In this document: one piece after another, positions 1-13,090 of the stretch
Numbering within the stretch: position 1 is the stretch's first letter
Layout: every line of letters begins with the position of its first letter
From: Ramazzottius varieornatus
Lineage: Eukaryota; Tardigrada; Eutardigrada; Parachela; Ramazzottiidae
DNA length: 64,000 nt
NCBI GenBank assembly: GCA_001949185.1
Contig: BDGG01000004.1
Location: forward strand, 738,278 to 802,277
Direction: 5' to 3'
The notes under the pieces: generated by a model
Told to the model about the DNA's origin: nothing
Seen by the model: only the letters and a program-made list of their open reading frames with translations
The model's database searches: none
Translations under genes and position numbers: made by a program

Positions 1-2006
1 GTACGCATACTTCGTGCTCGGTAACATCGAAGGTGTCAAAACTCCATGACAGTAAGGTTTGCCGGCGCTTCCACAGAACGATGAAAAAGGATGACCAAAG
101 TGCCATGAACATGGCAAATGCAAAGGTCGATGGGTTGTCCATCAGGTAAGCCAGCTGAAACGAGACCGGTTAAGTGTCTACTAATCCGGCGCAGCAGCTT
201 CGTGATTGGTACTTTTGTATTGACGCAGCCATCCCGTAGCCTCCAAAACGAGCAGCGCCTGCGTGACAGAAAACCAAATCCTTGCCAACTGCGTGTGTAC
301 TTTGGGTATATGTGGTTTCAATTGAGGGATCTTACTTATTGCAAATCGGACACATGACAGTGTCACCAACGGTGCTATCCGAATGGCAGACCTCGTGAAC
401 AGACACCGATGATCCCATCGAAAAAGCCCCAAAAAGCAGACAAAGAAGCCCCACCACAGCAGCTGGCAGGAGCATCAAGGTGTAAAATTCCATCCATCCA
501 AAGTAAAATCCCATACGTTCTCCAAAGTAGTTTTTGATGTGGTCAATCGGCTGTAGTTTGTAAAACTTTCGGAACCGACCCCACTGGTCAAATAGCGCCT
601 GAAAAATGTGCAATATACTGTGTACGTGTATCGTGAAACTGATTGCGGAGTCCAGTAAAGCACCTAGGAAGAACTATTTGCATACCGCCCGACTTGTTTG
701 ATGGTCCTTAGTTGGACGCACATCATCCTCACATGAGCCGTCGTGCAGAGGGTAGACTGCTAAATATGTTTTGTTGGCCAGAAGGGATCCCATGCCTGAA
801 GCCGAATTTCGTTAGCGGTGTACGAGTATCGCCGACACAAACGAGATTACAACACATTGATCACGACAAAGAACGAACTTAGTTGATCATGGTGGGGATC
901 CGTCGACTGGATACGGTTCAGAGCTTCCCATAGAAGGCGACTTCGTTGAAGTGGTGAAAAGAACTGACTCTCATCGTGCGGGATTTTGAACCTATGCCAG
1001 AATGGTAAAAACCCATGCAGTGCTAAAGACTTAGTATACAAGATGCCCTTACAGGTTTTCCTTCTGTTTCGAGAAAGCGGTCGAAACAAAATGTGGTTTA
1101 GGCGGAAGTATGCTTGTATCGATTTGACAAATCTTCGGCAAGAGGCGCGCCATCTTTGCTTCCACGTATTTGATCTCTGATGCGTCCTGAAGAGTAAATT
1201 TGGGGCTGATTAACCTACGAGGGAAAGGTTGTAAAGTTAGCCGTCTAAGTTCGCCTGTTCTCTACTACTCAATCCCAAACTTTTGAGGATAGATCGAAAG
1301 ATAAAATAATGAGCTGTCGAATGGTAATAGGCACAGTCAACACGAGAAGTTAGAGAATCCAAGAGATCGGCAATTAAAAGAACGTTGAAATCTCATGTTA
1401 AACAGCCAAGACTGACAATCAAATAGTCAATCAAGCAATAGGCGTCACAGCCGTGGCAAACTTTACAAACCCAGTATGGGATGGCTAAGTTTACAACCTT
1501 TACCTCGTACAGACATTTGCCGAAAGTCGCGCACAGTTGAGGCACAGTGTGTACATACAGTTCGTAAGGGCATCCTCATTTTCAGAAAGTCGGCGTACCT
1601 AGGTAGAAAACCGGGGAATAGGAAACGGCATGGTGAAACGGTACGGTGTAGCGGAGCATTCCTTACTTCGTAAGAAGATCCCAGCTAGCGTGTAACATCA
1701 GGTAGTTGTCGTACGAAGATCCGGTGCCGTCAAGTATCTAGATACATGGTATACAGGAATACCGATAGCAGGAAACAGAGACCTGTCGTAAACAGCAGGA
1801 AGCCATACCAAGTGCAACCGGGTTTCAACCTGAATGCCTTCTTCTTCCATCAGTTCCCGGAATATTGCTCTGTTTCTCTCTCGTTCTGCCTCGGCCAAGG
1901 TTGTAGTGGTACGATAATGACTTTGGTAATGTATCACTAGATCGACACGGCGTCGTCCATCGCGGAAGTGCAGGTCTCTGTTCGTAAAGCACACTCCACT
2001 GACGGC
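1..2006 (-). CDS. Anoctamin (TMEM16) family protein, N-terminal half, partial
   Basis: Anoctamins are membrane Ca2+-activated chloride channels or lipid scramblases. I can join nine exons whose phases all close: 1809-2006, 1667-1737, 1559-1598, 1053-1186, 879-991, 686-795, 336-598, 213-258 and 1-154, the last cut by the window edge. In order they give the dimerisation domain (FRDGRRRVDLVIHY, then LMEEEGIQVETR), LHASWDLLTKYADFLKMRMP (equivalent to the family's KIHAPW...VLC.YAE..KLKMP), GSLLANKTYLAVYPLHDG, QPIDHIKNYFGERMGFYFGW, the first membrane segment, a CPICNK...C..W.L...C cysteine loop, and the second membrane segment starting LMDNPSTFAFAMFMALW. Closest to the ANO1/ANO2 pattern. The Ca2+-binding helices and pore lie outside the window. 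The 5' end is uncertain: exon 1809-2006 probably has further exons upstream. Two exons are very short (40 and 46 nt), and a MITE sits in the 1187-1558 intron. Confidence 0.85.
1219..1510. repeat. MITE-like inverted repeat in anoctamin intron
   Basis: The left end reads TACGAGGGAAAGGTTGTAAA and the right end is its near reverse complement, TTTACAACCTTTACCTCGTA. These are the same termini as the elements at 2549-2710 and 12789-12944, but the interior here is longer (about 290 bp against about 160). It lies wholly inside an intron of the anoctamin gene. Confidence 0.6.
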
Positions 2007-2548
2007 CTGATCAGAGTTAAAAAATATTGTCGTGACATCAAAATGGAACAAGAAACAAGCAACCGACCCGCAAAGAGATATATTCCGGATCGCGGCCAGC
2101 AGGATCTGGATCGTCGCAGTCCATATTCCATGTGATGACTCCCGACATTCTGGCTCTCGAGATTGTTCGATGCTGGGGAAGCAATTGCGGACTTTTCGCT
2201 TAAATCTCGTTTTAACGTCCACAATACTGTACGTGGGAAATCTGACAGATGCTGTTTCTTCTTGAATAAAAAGTCATGACTGATAGTCTGGGCTATACCG
2301 ATATCTATGAGCTTGCTATATTATGTCTCGCCGAAAGCTAAATGCCCACGGAGGTGTCAGTTACACGTTACACCATTGTCCACACTTCTCTAAGATGTAC
2401 AGTAAACACGAAAGCCGCGCAGAATACTTGTTTAGTCTCCCCAGTCACCACAAATATTTCTCTTGCCATTCAAAACGATTCCGCATGAACAACAGACTAA
2501 CAGTTTGCGTATTCGAATGGTGGGTAAGCCTTTGTCGAGTAAATAAGT
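2007..2548. other. No gene recognised between anoctamin and MITE
   Basis: This should hold the 5' exons or promoter of the anoctamin gene, but I find no exon with family similarity. An open frame continues upstream from the dimerisation exon to about 2222 without conserved motifs. Confidence 0.4.
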
Positions 2549-2710
2549 CACGAGGGCAATGGTGTAGAGTTTAGCCGGCGTAGGCCGAGGTTGTGAAGTA
2601 AGCCGCATCTTATAAAGCGTAGGCCTTTTAACGGCCTACTCCTAATATGCGGTGGTTAACTTTACAACTGCGGTACCAGCCGGCTGACTTGTGCAACTTC
2701 GCCCTCGTAG
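2549..2710. repeat. MITE-like palindromic element, TACGAGGGC family
   Basis: Terminal inverted repeats CACGAGGGCAATGGTG... and ...CAACTTCGCCCTCGTAGTG. The interior is also partly self-complementary (GCGTAGGCC...GGCCTACTCC). It matches the copy at 12789-12944 over most of its length. No coding capacity. Confidence 0.65.
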
Positions 2711-2931
2711 TGCCGCACTGCACAGAAGCTAAAACAATCTTGCTCTCAAACGAAACTGCCGGGAGAATCGCTGCAGAATTGGTATACATGGCCACAAGTG
2801 ACGAGGGAACCTTTCCCCAGGGAACTCGCTGAGGATTTCTAGTCGCGGCCAGTGATCATCAGCCTAAGGACCCACATCTGGCTTCCGAAGTCCAATAAGG
2901 CTGCCGAAGTTTGCGGTACCGGAATGTTAAT

Positions 2932-4437
2932 CTAGAAAAACACATCAGCCTGTTCGACCCTCTGAATGCATGGTGGAGTTCTTCTCTCGTGCACCAACCT
3001 CATTCTGGGATCTGTGAGATGCCGAGCGCTACAGAAGGCACCTTCACTCCATTGTCCATACACAATTTCCTTCACGGACTTAGCAGGAACCCAGCAAACG
3101 AACTCGTTTATCAGGGTGTCGGAGGTCAATCCCGAGTCGGTCACTTGAACACGTAACGCTGCCGTCTGAAATTATCCAACCCGGATGTTAGATCTATCAA
3201 ACTGAGACAAGTTCAACAATCAACTCACATCGGAACTTAGACACATCGACTGACTGAATTTCCGCTGTATATCGAACATGTCCTGGTAGTCGTGTGCTGC
3301 AATGAGCGAGTTCCAGACATGACCGTGACCTGGCCATTCCGCCCAAGGAGTTGTCCTACCAGAGAAACACCGAGTTATTTCTTTTACGCCGTAAAGCTGC
3401 ACCTGTACGTAGCACGTCGTGGTCGATGTCCCAGTTTACCGTCTAAACACTAGGACTTACGTGTCCAGTTCGTCAGCATATATGCGAGGCGAACACTTCC
3501 AGAGAAAGTGACACCACCTGCCATCCGATCGTAAACTTCCAGGGTTTTCGAACCGCAGCAGCTCGACCTCGAGTAACACGGAGAGATCGCGGGGCGTGGT
3601 AATTTCAACCGCTGGAGGCATGGTCTTTATTGTCGAGGTTGACGTCGTTCGTGTAGTGGTGGAAGTGGTAGCAGGTGCTGTCGAGGTCGTAGCAGAGGTG
3701 GTGGTAGAGGTGGTCGCTGTGGTCGTGGAAGTTGCAGGTGCCATCGTAGAGGGCGCTGTAGAGGGTGTCTCATACAACGTCGACGGCATGGCTGAGCTGT
3801 TCAGCAAGACATTTAAGGATATTTCGCCTAGGTTTGTCTCATTGACACCGCTGAGTAAGTCTATTAAAGGCGAGATTTCGGATCTCAGCTGTGGATATCT
3901 CGTCAGGTTTAGACCGGTAATGTTATTAACTTGAAATGCAGACTTTGACTCGGTGGTGTTGAAGGTACTTGTACTGTTGTCGGATAACGAGCTGGACAGC
4001 AGATCCTGATTGAAGCTGGTGAAGTTGAATTCTTGAAATTCAATTTCCTCCTCGGTGCCTCCCAAATCCTTACTGGAAGACACGCGGAAGAAAGTGCTAG
4101 GATCAAGCAGGATCGACAGGTCCTCCGGCACTTCGCGAAAGTAGATCTCGCCTGGCTGACGAGGAAAACTGACAAACAAGATGTTCATGTTAGACAGCAG
4201 TTGCTGTTGTTCGATCGGGTCACCATTGATGTCATGAGGATAGAAGGTGGGGCCGTAAGCCATGTGGGTGAAATTTACGCGTTCTTCTTCGGTCAAGGGT
4301 AGTGCTGAAACATTGAAATGCTGGAGCAGACTTCGAAATGAAAACTTTTCACTGACAACTCCGCGAAACAGGAAGATAGCACAACAAGCGAATAGGGTCA
4401 TTTTGTTCAGAGACAGAACTGAAGCCAAGGAACCCAT
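2932..4437 (-). CDS. Secreted, N-glycosylated, Thr-rich protein of unknown function
   Basis: Three exons close in phase: 3461-4437, 3229-3355 and 2932-3165, giving about 445 residues. The start at 4437 (MGSLASVLSLNK...) gives a hydrophobic leader ending near GVVS-EKFS, so I take it as a signal peptide. The first exon has many N-x-S/T sites and then a long Thr/Ser/Ala/Pro tract (3600-3770), typical of a mucin-like stalk. The C-terminal part carries spaced cysteines (RWCHFLWKC, FVCWVPAK, GAFCSARHL) and several Trp and His, suggesting a small disulfide-bonded extracellular domain that I do not recognise. A longer version of exon 2 (open to 3402) also reads well but does not match the donor phase of exon 1; the acceptor at 3356 does. 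It could be a cuticle or mucosal surface protein; function is unknown. Confidence 0.6.
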
Positions 4438-4680
4438 TGTGAGAGGGAACTTCACGTCGCAGCCGAATATTCTTTACTGGCCAACGATTTTCAAGCTCAT
4501 GCGTCCATCACGTTTTCGAACCTGCGAAGCGCCCTGCCTTCGAACGAGGAAACTATGGAAACCGGTTGGACGTGATCAGGAAGAAAAAGCAGACCAACTT
4601 GTAGGAGGACCGCAAGTGTCCGGAACAGACAACTTTTTCACGACGACAGCAATTAAAATCAAGACGAAGTGGAACGCTCA

Positions 4681-5794
4681 TTAGCTTTCCCCTTCCGACT
4701 TTCCAACAAGTCGGTCTCTGGCTTGCAGCGGATTTCCCGTGAGTAGCATGCCTCTCCACCAGGGGGCGTAAGTGCAGTCGTAGTACTGTGCTGTCCGTAC
4801 CGCCTGGCAAACGGAAATGCCACTGCACTCGTAGTCCGAGGTATTAGCTCGAAACAGGCATGCGGCCACAGCTCGAGCATTTTGTTCAGTCGGAGAGTTT
4901 AGCCCTGATGCCGAAATGATGCCTGTAAGTCGAAGCAACCATGAAATGTCAAAGGTAGCGTGACAGGGAGCCGGAACGCATGAAGTGCCATCAGACCCTT
5001 GCATACTGTACCATCGGAAAAGTCCCAATTATGGGACACGCTCGTTTTGCCATGACATGCCCTCTTTTCCATCTTTACTAGCGGTGTCAGATAAACGATA
5101 CTAGTCTCTTCCGAACACTCGTCCTGACATTCAGCGATGTGGTTCGCCAGAAAGATACACTGAAAAAATTCACGCTTCGGTATACAGGGGTTGCCTGCAA
5201 GAATTCTGGAAAATATCCTGATAGAGACTGTACCTTACCTGGATGATACCGCCGATAACTTCGGTCAATGTGGTTTCGTCATGGTTCCGATTTGGTGAGA
5301 TGGTGGTCCGGAAAGCAAATGGGACAGGCTGAAATGGCTGTGTGGTGGTCTTAAGCTGTAAGATCGTTTCTGGTGGCGCAGGCCCACACTTTTTCAAGTT
5401 CCGTATGGGTGACGCGCCAGCTGGAGCACAGAGATTCCAGCCAACATCCAACCAGTTATTGTCGGCAATTCGCGGGTTGAAAGTCATCCATCGGTCCACC
5501 GACGTCGAGGATGCCTCAGCCAACATGGACAGGCAGTCCCCTTCCCGTATTTGAATTCGATATGGACTATCTGGTGCGCACTCATCACGCACTTCCGGCT
5601 CCTCGCCGATCCAAATGCTGCGTTGAGAAACAGCCTGAAATAGCTGACTCCTTAGTTTTTAGATCGTTGTTTCGGATCGAAGGATCGTTGGTTTAGAAAG
5701 CTTTTCGAGTTGCGGAAGCCAGTGGGTATAAAACAGCGCTCACCTGTTGCAATCCTAATGACACTAACAAGAATAACCTGAATTCTGACCGCAT
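4681..5794 (-). CDS. Secreted LysM-domain protein
   Basis: Four exons join without frame breaks: 5744-5794 (MRSEFRLFLLVSLGLQQ, a signal peptide), 5239-5634, 5012-5159 and 4681-4922, about 278 residues. Residues about 40-85 form a LysM module: YRIQIREGDCLSMLAEASST, then a helix, then FNPRIADNNWLDVGWNLCAP. This is the usual GDxxxxIA...NP.I...L.VG..LC.P layout. LysM binds N-acetylglucosamine polymers (chitin or peptidoglycan). A Pro/Thr-rich linker follows, then a C-terminal half with about ten cysteines (HIAECQDECSE, YECSGISVCQAV, YYDCTYAPWW) that I do not recognise. It lies immediately 3' of the GH18-like gene on the same strand. Eukaryotic secreted LysM proteins often act in defence or chitin binding; which applies here is unknown. 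Confidence 0.75.
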
Positions 5795-6110
5795 AATGGG
5801 AAACCCACAGGCATGCCAATTCCGGGAAGTGGTTCTTCCATCACGCTGTAGCCGGATGCATCAGCAGAACACGGAATAGCGATTATTCTGTTCAGTTCCA
5901 AAGAAATAGTGTTCTTCGAAATATCAAGTGTTACATACGGTCTCAAAGAGAATTGCACGGAAGGACATTATCTCACGACTTGCCCGAGGTGCAACGAGCT
6001 TTGCACAAGCGAAAAGTTTCAGAGAGCATAAAAAGGCCTCCAGGCATTTGCAGCGTTCTTGCTTCAGAAGTGAGGATCGAAGGATCGTTGTTTTCGAGTT
6101 TTTGGAGACA
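5640..6110. repeat. Short dispersed repeat GATCGAAGGATCGTTG
   Basis: GGATCGAAGGATCGTTG occurs at about 5674-5690 and again at about 6073-6090, in direct orientation, on either side of the start of the LysM gene. Both sit in an AT-rich context (TTTCGAG nearby). Origin unknown. Confidence 0.4.
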
Positions 6111-6192
6111 AAATTGGCGCGAAATGTACAGTGTGCGGCGGGTTCAGTGGTACGAATCAAACTATACAGGCACGCACCGTGAAAGGATTCGA

Positions 6193-8492
6193 TCAACAGA
6201 TCAAATTAACAAAGGCAAAGAGGAAACCTATAAGTATTGCTTTCGATGGCTCGTTTCTCCCGAGCGAACTGCTGGTGTGTACCGGGTTATAACTGGCTGA
6301 GCTCGGTGGCGAGGGCCTGGTGGAAGGTACCGGTATGTCAAATGTGGGGTTCGGTGTTTTTGACATGGCCTTCGTCGATGGACTGATCGCCTTTCTAATT
6401 GCAGCAAGCAAGGGAAACTTCGGACCGCAGGCTCCTTGTCTGTCGTCCAGTCCAATATGCCAAATGAACACTCCCTTCATATTCTGACTTTCCGCCCATT
6501 TTACCTGCAAAGTTGTAAAACCGAGGTCTCCAAGAAAACTTTGGGAAGCACTACCGAACAGACCTTGATAGAAATACTGTCGTCATCGTCGTAGCTAACC
6601 CACTGATTGCCGGAGTAGGCGTAGGACGTGCTGCTTGCTGGATCAGTCTTGCGTGTCCATCCGGTTTTCAAATTTATACAGATTTCCGTGTATGACAATG
6701 TTCCGTTGTCGTATGTTAAGAACCCACCCACTCCGGGCCCAATAGCTTCGTGTCCCATGCCAACATCTCTGGTTGTATTGCCAGTGTCGTTCGTCAAAGT
6801 CCAGGTTCGGCCGTAGAATGGAATACCTAATGACAACTCGGCTGGCGTAATGCCCGCGTTAATCCAGTCAGTTACAGACTTTCTCTGCAAAGAACACGGA
6901 ATGCAAAAAAACAAAGAAGAAAAAAGCGGGCGCAAATTCTTTCATTGGCTCGGTTTGGGAATGTCCTTAATCAAAATGGAATCCACTGACCACGTCTGGG
7001 AACCCAGCATTTACTGCTGTTTTCTGAACCGTGGAACCCCAGTTGCCTTTGTAGTCATAAGTCAGTACGTTAACACCGTCCACGTACCTAAAACCGCCGA
7101 TGATCAACAGGAACTCTACAGAGATGGATCAAGCCGCTTAAGCTTGTTTTTTGATTTGGGAATCCTTACTTTGCGATTTCTTTCGGAAGGTAGCCAAGTC
7201 GTACTGTCTGGGTTACGGTGGTCGTCAACTTTAATCGCTCGCGCTGGGTTTTGTTTGCCTCGAGTTCAAACGCTTCCCGGAGACTCTGGCGAGGGAAGTA
7301 AGAACTGGGGATCGTATTGATAACTGAGACACGGAGCGTGGACATTGTCCACTAACCTGAAGCAGTAACGCGTGGTCTCGCGCACCGGCTGGTTCAGGGA
7401 ACTGCCAGTCGATGTTCACGCCGTCCAGACTCCACCTTCGAAGAGTCGTGACCACCGCTGAAGCAAACTTTATACGGCTCGCTGGGTTACTCGATGTGCT
7501 GGCAAATTCTTTCCCACTACCCCACCCTCCAACACCCAGAAGAATTTCCAGATCTGGTTGTGCCTCCTTCAGATCATTCAGCTGCGCGAAGTGCTGACGA
7601 TATTTGCTACCGTTGGTAGGAGCGGGTACGCCATCTTCTATCTTGAAGAAAGCGTAGATAATGACGTCACATGCCTTGGTCGGCGCAATGTCACTGATGC
7701 GAAATGGATTGTTTCCTTCATTGCTTAATGTCCACTCCGGAAGATAGCACTGGACTCGGAGATCACCTACGGTACGTGCAGCCCGTTACAGCAAAGTTAT
7801 CCCGTTTTGTAGAAAATTCTGTGGTCAGTCGCGGGTCGAAATTACCAGTTGAAACACTTTTGTTTCTGTCATTCTAGCTTTCTAGTTTTATATGAGCACA
7901 AAAAGGATCGTTTAGATGAGACCTTTCGAATAATTCAAAACAAAGTTTCACCCGTGTTTTTCGAAATTTGCTGAAACATGCACGCCAAGTGACCACGGAG
8001 AACCTCTAGTTTCTCATTCGAAAATTCACATCCCCACAACGTTTTCCATTGTTTCCAAGAAGTGTTTCTGTAAACGGGAAAAATTTCATTTTGCCACCGA
8101 AAAATGTACATCAGAGCGTTCTAGCTTTCGAACGAAAAATACCTTTTCGATAACACAAGCAGAAATCAAAAAACGTTTTGCAACCAAATTTCAAAACGAA
8201 GCTCTCGAACTAGTTTGCACCTCCGACTCGTAAATTAACGTTTAACAGTTAGAAGAGAGGCTGAATTTTATGAAGCTAACTGAAATGGTGCCAAAAGTAC
8301 TGATTTAGATTTTTGAGAGAAAGTTACGAGAGCAGCGGGGACGACTTTGCTCTAAATAACGGGCTGTATATGGCAAAGATAGCCAACTTGCAACAAATTT
8401 GCAACTGATCGTAAATAGTCCGTACCTGCTGAAGTCCAGCGAGAAAATTCAGCTAACAGTAGAGATAACCACGCAAAACTGCTCATATCCAT
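6193..8492 (-). CDS. GH18 chitinase-like protein, catalytically inactive, GPI-anchored (predicted)
   Basis: Six exons close in phase: 8426-8492 (signal peptide ending ...SRWTSA), 7357-7766, 7170-7285, 6991-7087, 6564-6884 and 6193-6504; about 440 residues. GH18 landmarks appear in order: CYLPEW, DIAPTKACDVIIYAFFKI, ILLGVGGWGSG, the active-site strand LDGVNIDWQFPEP, NVLTYDYKGNWG, LGIPFYGRTWTL, QWVSYDDDDSISIK and GVFIWHIGLDDRQGACG. In active chitinases the active-site motif is DGxDxDWE; here the proton-donor Glu is Gln and the second Asp is Asn, so hydrolysis is not expected. The same Glu-to-Gln change is typical of insect imaginal disc growth factors, which act as secreted lectin-like factors. 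After the barrel comes a Pro/Ser/Thr tail and a hydrophobic C-terminus (KAILIGFLFAFVNLIC), a likely GPI-attachment signal. The 5' intron is 659 nt. Confidence 0.85.
7767..8425. other. First intron of the GH18-like gene
   Basis: 659 nt between the signal-peptide exon (donor G|GTACGG) and the first GH18 exon (acceptor CCGTAG|GTGATC, minus strand). AT-rich with no open frame of note and no recognisable repeat. Confidence 0.6.
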
Positions 8493-8954
8493 GTGGGCCT
8501 ACAGGTGAGATGAGAAACCTCCGTAACTCAATCTTGATGATCCGTTTATTTGGAATACTGGACGATCCGTGACCACTAGATTCTGACCACTAGATTCCAG
8601 AAGACGGCGAGTTCATGCGGCTTTAAGCGCAGACCCGCAGGCACAGGTTTTATGGGGATCTCTAAACACGTCTGACAGAAAAGTTTTAGGGTAAACAAGT
8701 CCACTCGTTTCGTCCGTCACGGGTTATGGATTTCGGGTAAACTGCGTGAGTTTTTAGAAGACACAACGTGATCGTACAAGAAGATAAATGTCCGTAGGCC
8801 AGCCTCTGCAGTACCTCAAGGCAATGCGCGTTTTGAACTGATCATAATAACGATCGAGTGAATTGTCTGGCCCGCGGACTTTCTCTTAGTCGTCATCTCA
8901 AAACATGAATTACCAAGATCGTGGAACAGAATCTTACTTTGCCTTGAAGTCGCC
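8493..8954. promoter_or_regulatory. Divergent intergenic region between GH18-like gene and receptor kinase
   Basis: 462 bp separate the start codons of two divergently oriented genes, so both promoters should lie here unless there are untranslated upstream exons. I see a short direct repeat (GACCACTAGATTC at about 8571 and 8586) but no clear TATA box or other defined site. Confidence 0.4.
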
Positions 8955-12295
<3,341 letters not shown>

Positions 12296-12788
12296 TCTCA
12301 TCAGCCGACGCTCTTGCTTGATTGTTTAAAATTTTATTGTTTGTTGTCCCTTTTTCTCCTGACACTCTTGCCTCTTTCTCCAATTTTGTTCGTACATGCT
12401 TGAGCCTGGCCAGCATTCCAATAAGGGTGTAATTGTATAATGTATTACCTCCTGCATGCACCGGTGCCAAGTGCAAACCTTTGCGGGCAGAGTCCTTCCA
12501 GGTACCACCTTAAACAGCCTGTATTCTCAGTGCGCAATAGATCCAAACTCACTTTCGCAATTGTTCAGCATTATTTTTCTCGCTAGTTCTCGTGAGGGTT
12601 GTATTTGAATGCCGCCCATGAAATCGACGTGGCGCGCCCAGCCCGCCAAAATAAGTGGATACTCTGAGTCTCGCACTCGCGGCGCTGAATTGCTAGCGAC
12701 CGAGCAACCAGTGTTTTGAACCTCACGTAATTATTCCCCTCCAAGCAGCTACAATTAGGAACGAATTTCCATTTGCGAGTTACTGCTG
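12296..12788. other. Intergenic, 3' of receptor kinase
   Basis: It should contain the 3' untranslated region of the receptor kinase. I find no canonical AATAAA close to the stop and no other gene. Confidence 0.4.
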
Positions 12789-12944
12789 TACGAGGGCGAA
12801 GTTGCTAAGTTAGCCGGCTGGTGCCGCAGTTGTGAAGTTAACCACCGAATATCAGGCGTACGCCATTAAAAGGCTTACGCTTCACGAGATGAGGCTAACT
12901 TTTACCACCTCGGCCTGGCTAGCTTTGCAACTTTGCCCTTGTAT
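12789..12944. repeat. MITE-like palindromic element, TACGAGGGC family
   Basis: Begins TACGAGGGCGAAGTTGCTAA and ends with the near-complement GCAACTTTGCCCTTGTA. The interior contains GCGTACGCC...GGCTTACGC and AGTTAACCACC, shared in inverted orientation with the element at 2549-2710. The termini start and end at TA, as in Tc1/mariner-derived MITEs. It lies between two convergent genes. Confidence 0.7.
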
Positions 12945-13090
12945 ATCAGTTCTTCCTCACGTACGAGGTAATCAAGAATGGAAAAGTAAAAACAAAGATA
13001 ATACAGTGCAACTAAGTCCAACTTAGAAAATGTGTTTTGAAATCAACATCATATGGCTGATACTCAGCAAAACAAGTTTGTCACAGAACT

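Noticed and set aside
796-830. Frame reading RTPLTKFG just upstream of the anoctamin exon at 795, resembling the family's RTPxxxxxFG
   Set aside because: Frame does not match the MGSLLAN exon (7-nt offset) and a better exon (879-991) supplies the upstream sequence in phase.
3356-3402. Longer version of exon 2 of the Thr-rich secreted gene (starting VQLYGVKEITRCFSG)
   Set aside because: Attractive coding sequence, but it does not match the donor phase of exon 1; the acceptor at 3356 does. Kept as an alternative only.
3596-3934. Val/Glu-rich plus-strand frame
   Set aside because: Complement of the Thr/Ala/Ser tract in the secreted gene at 2932-4437.
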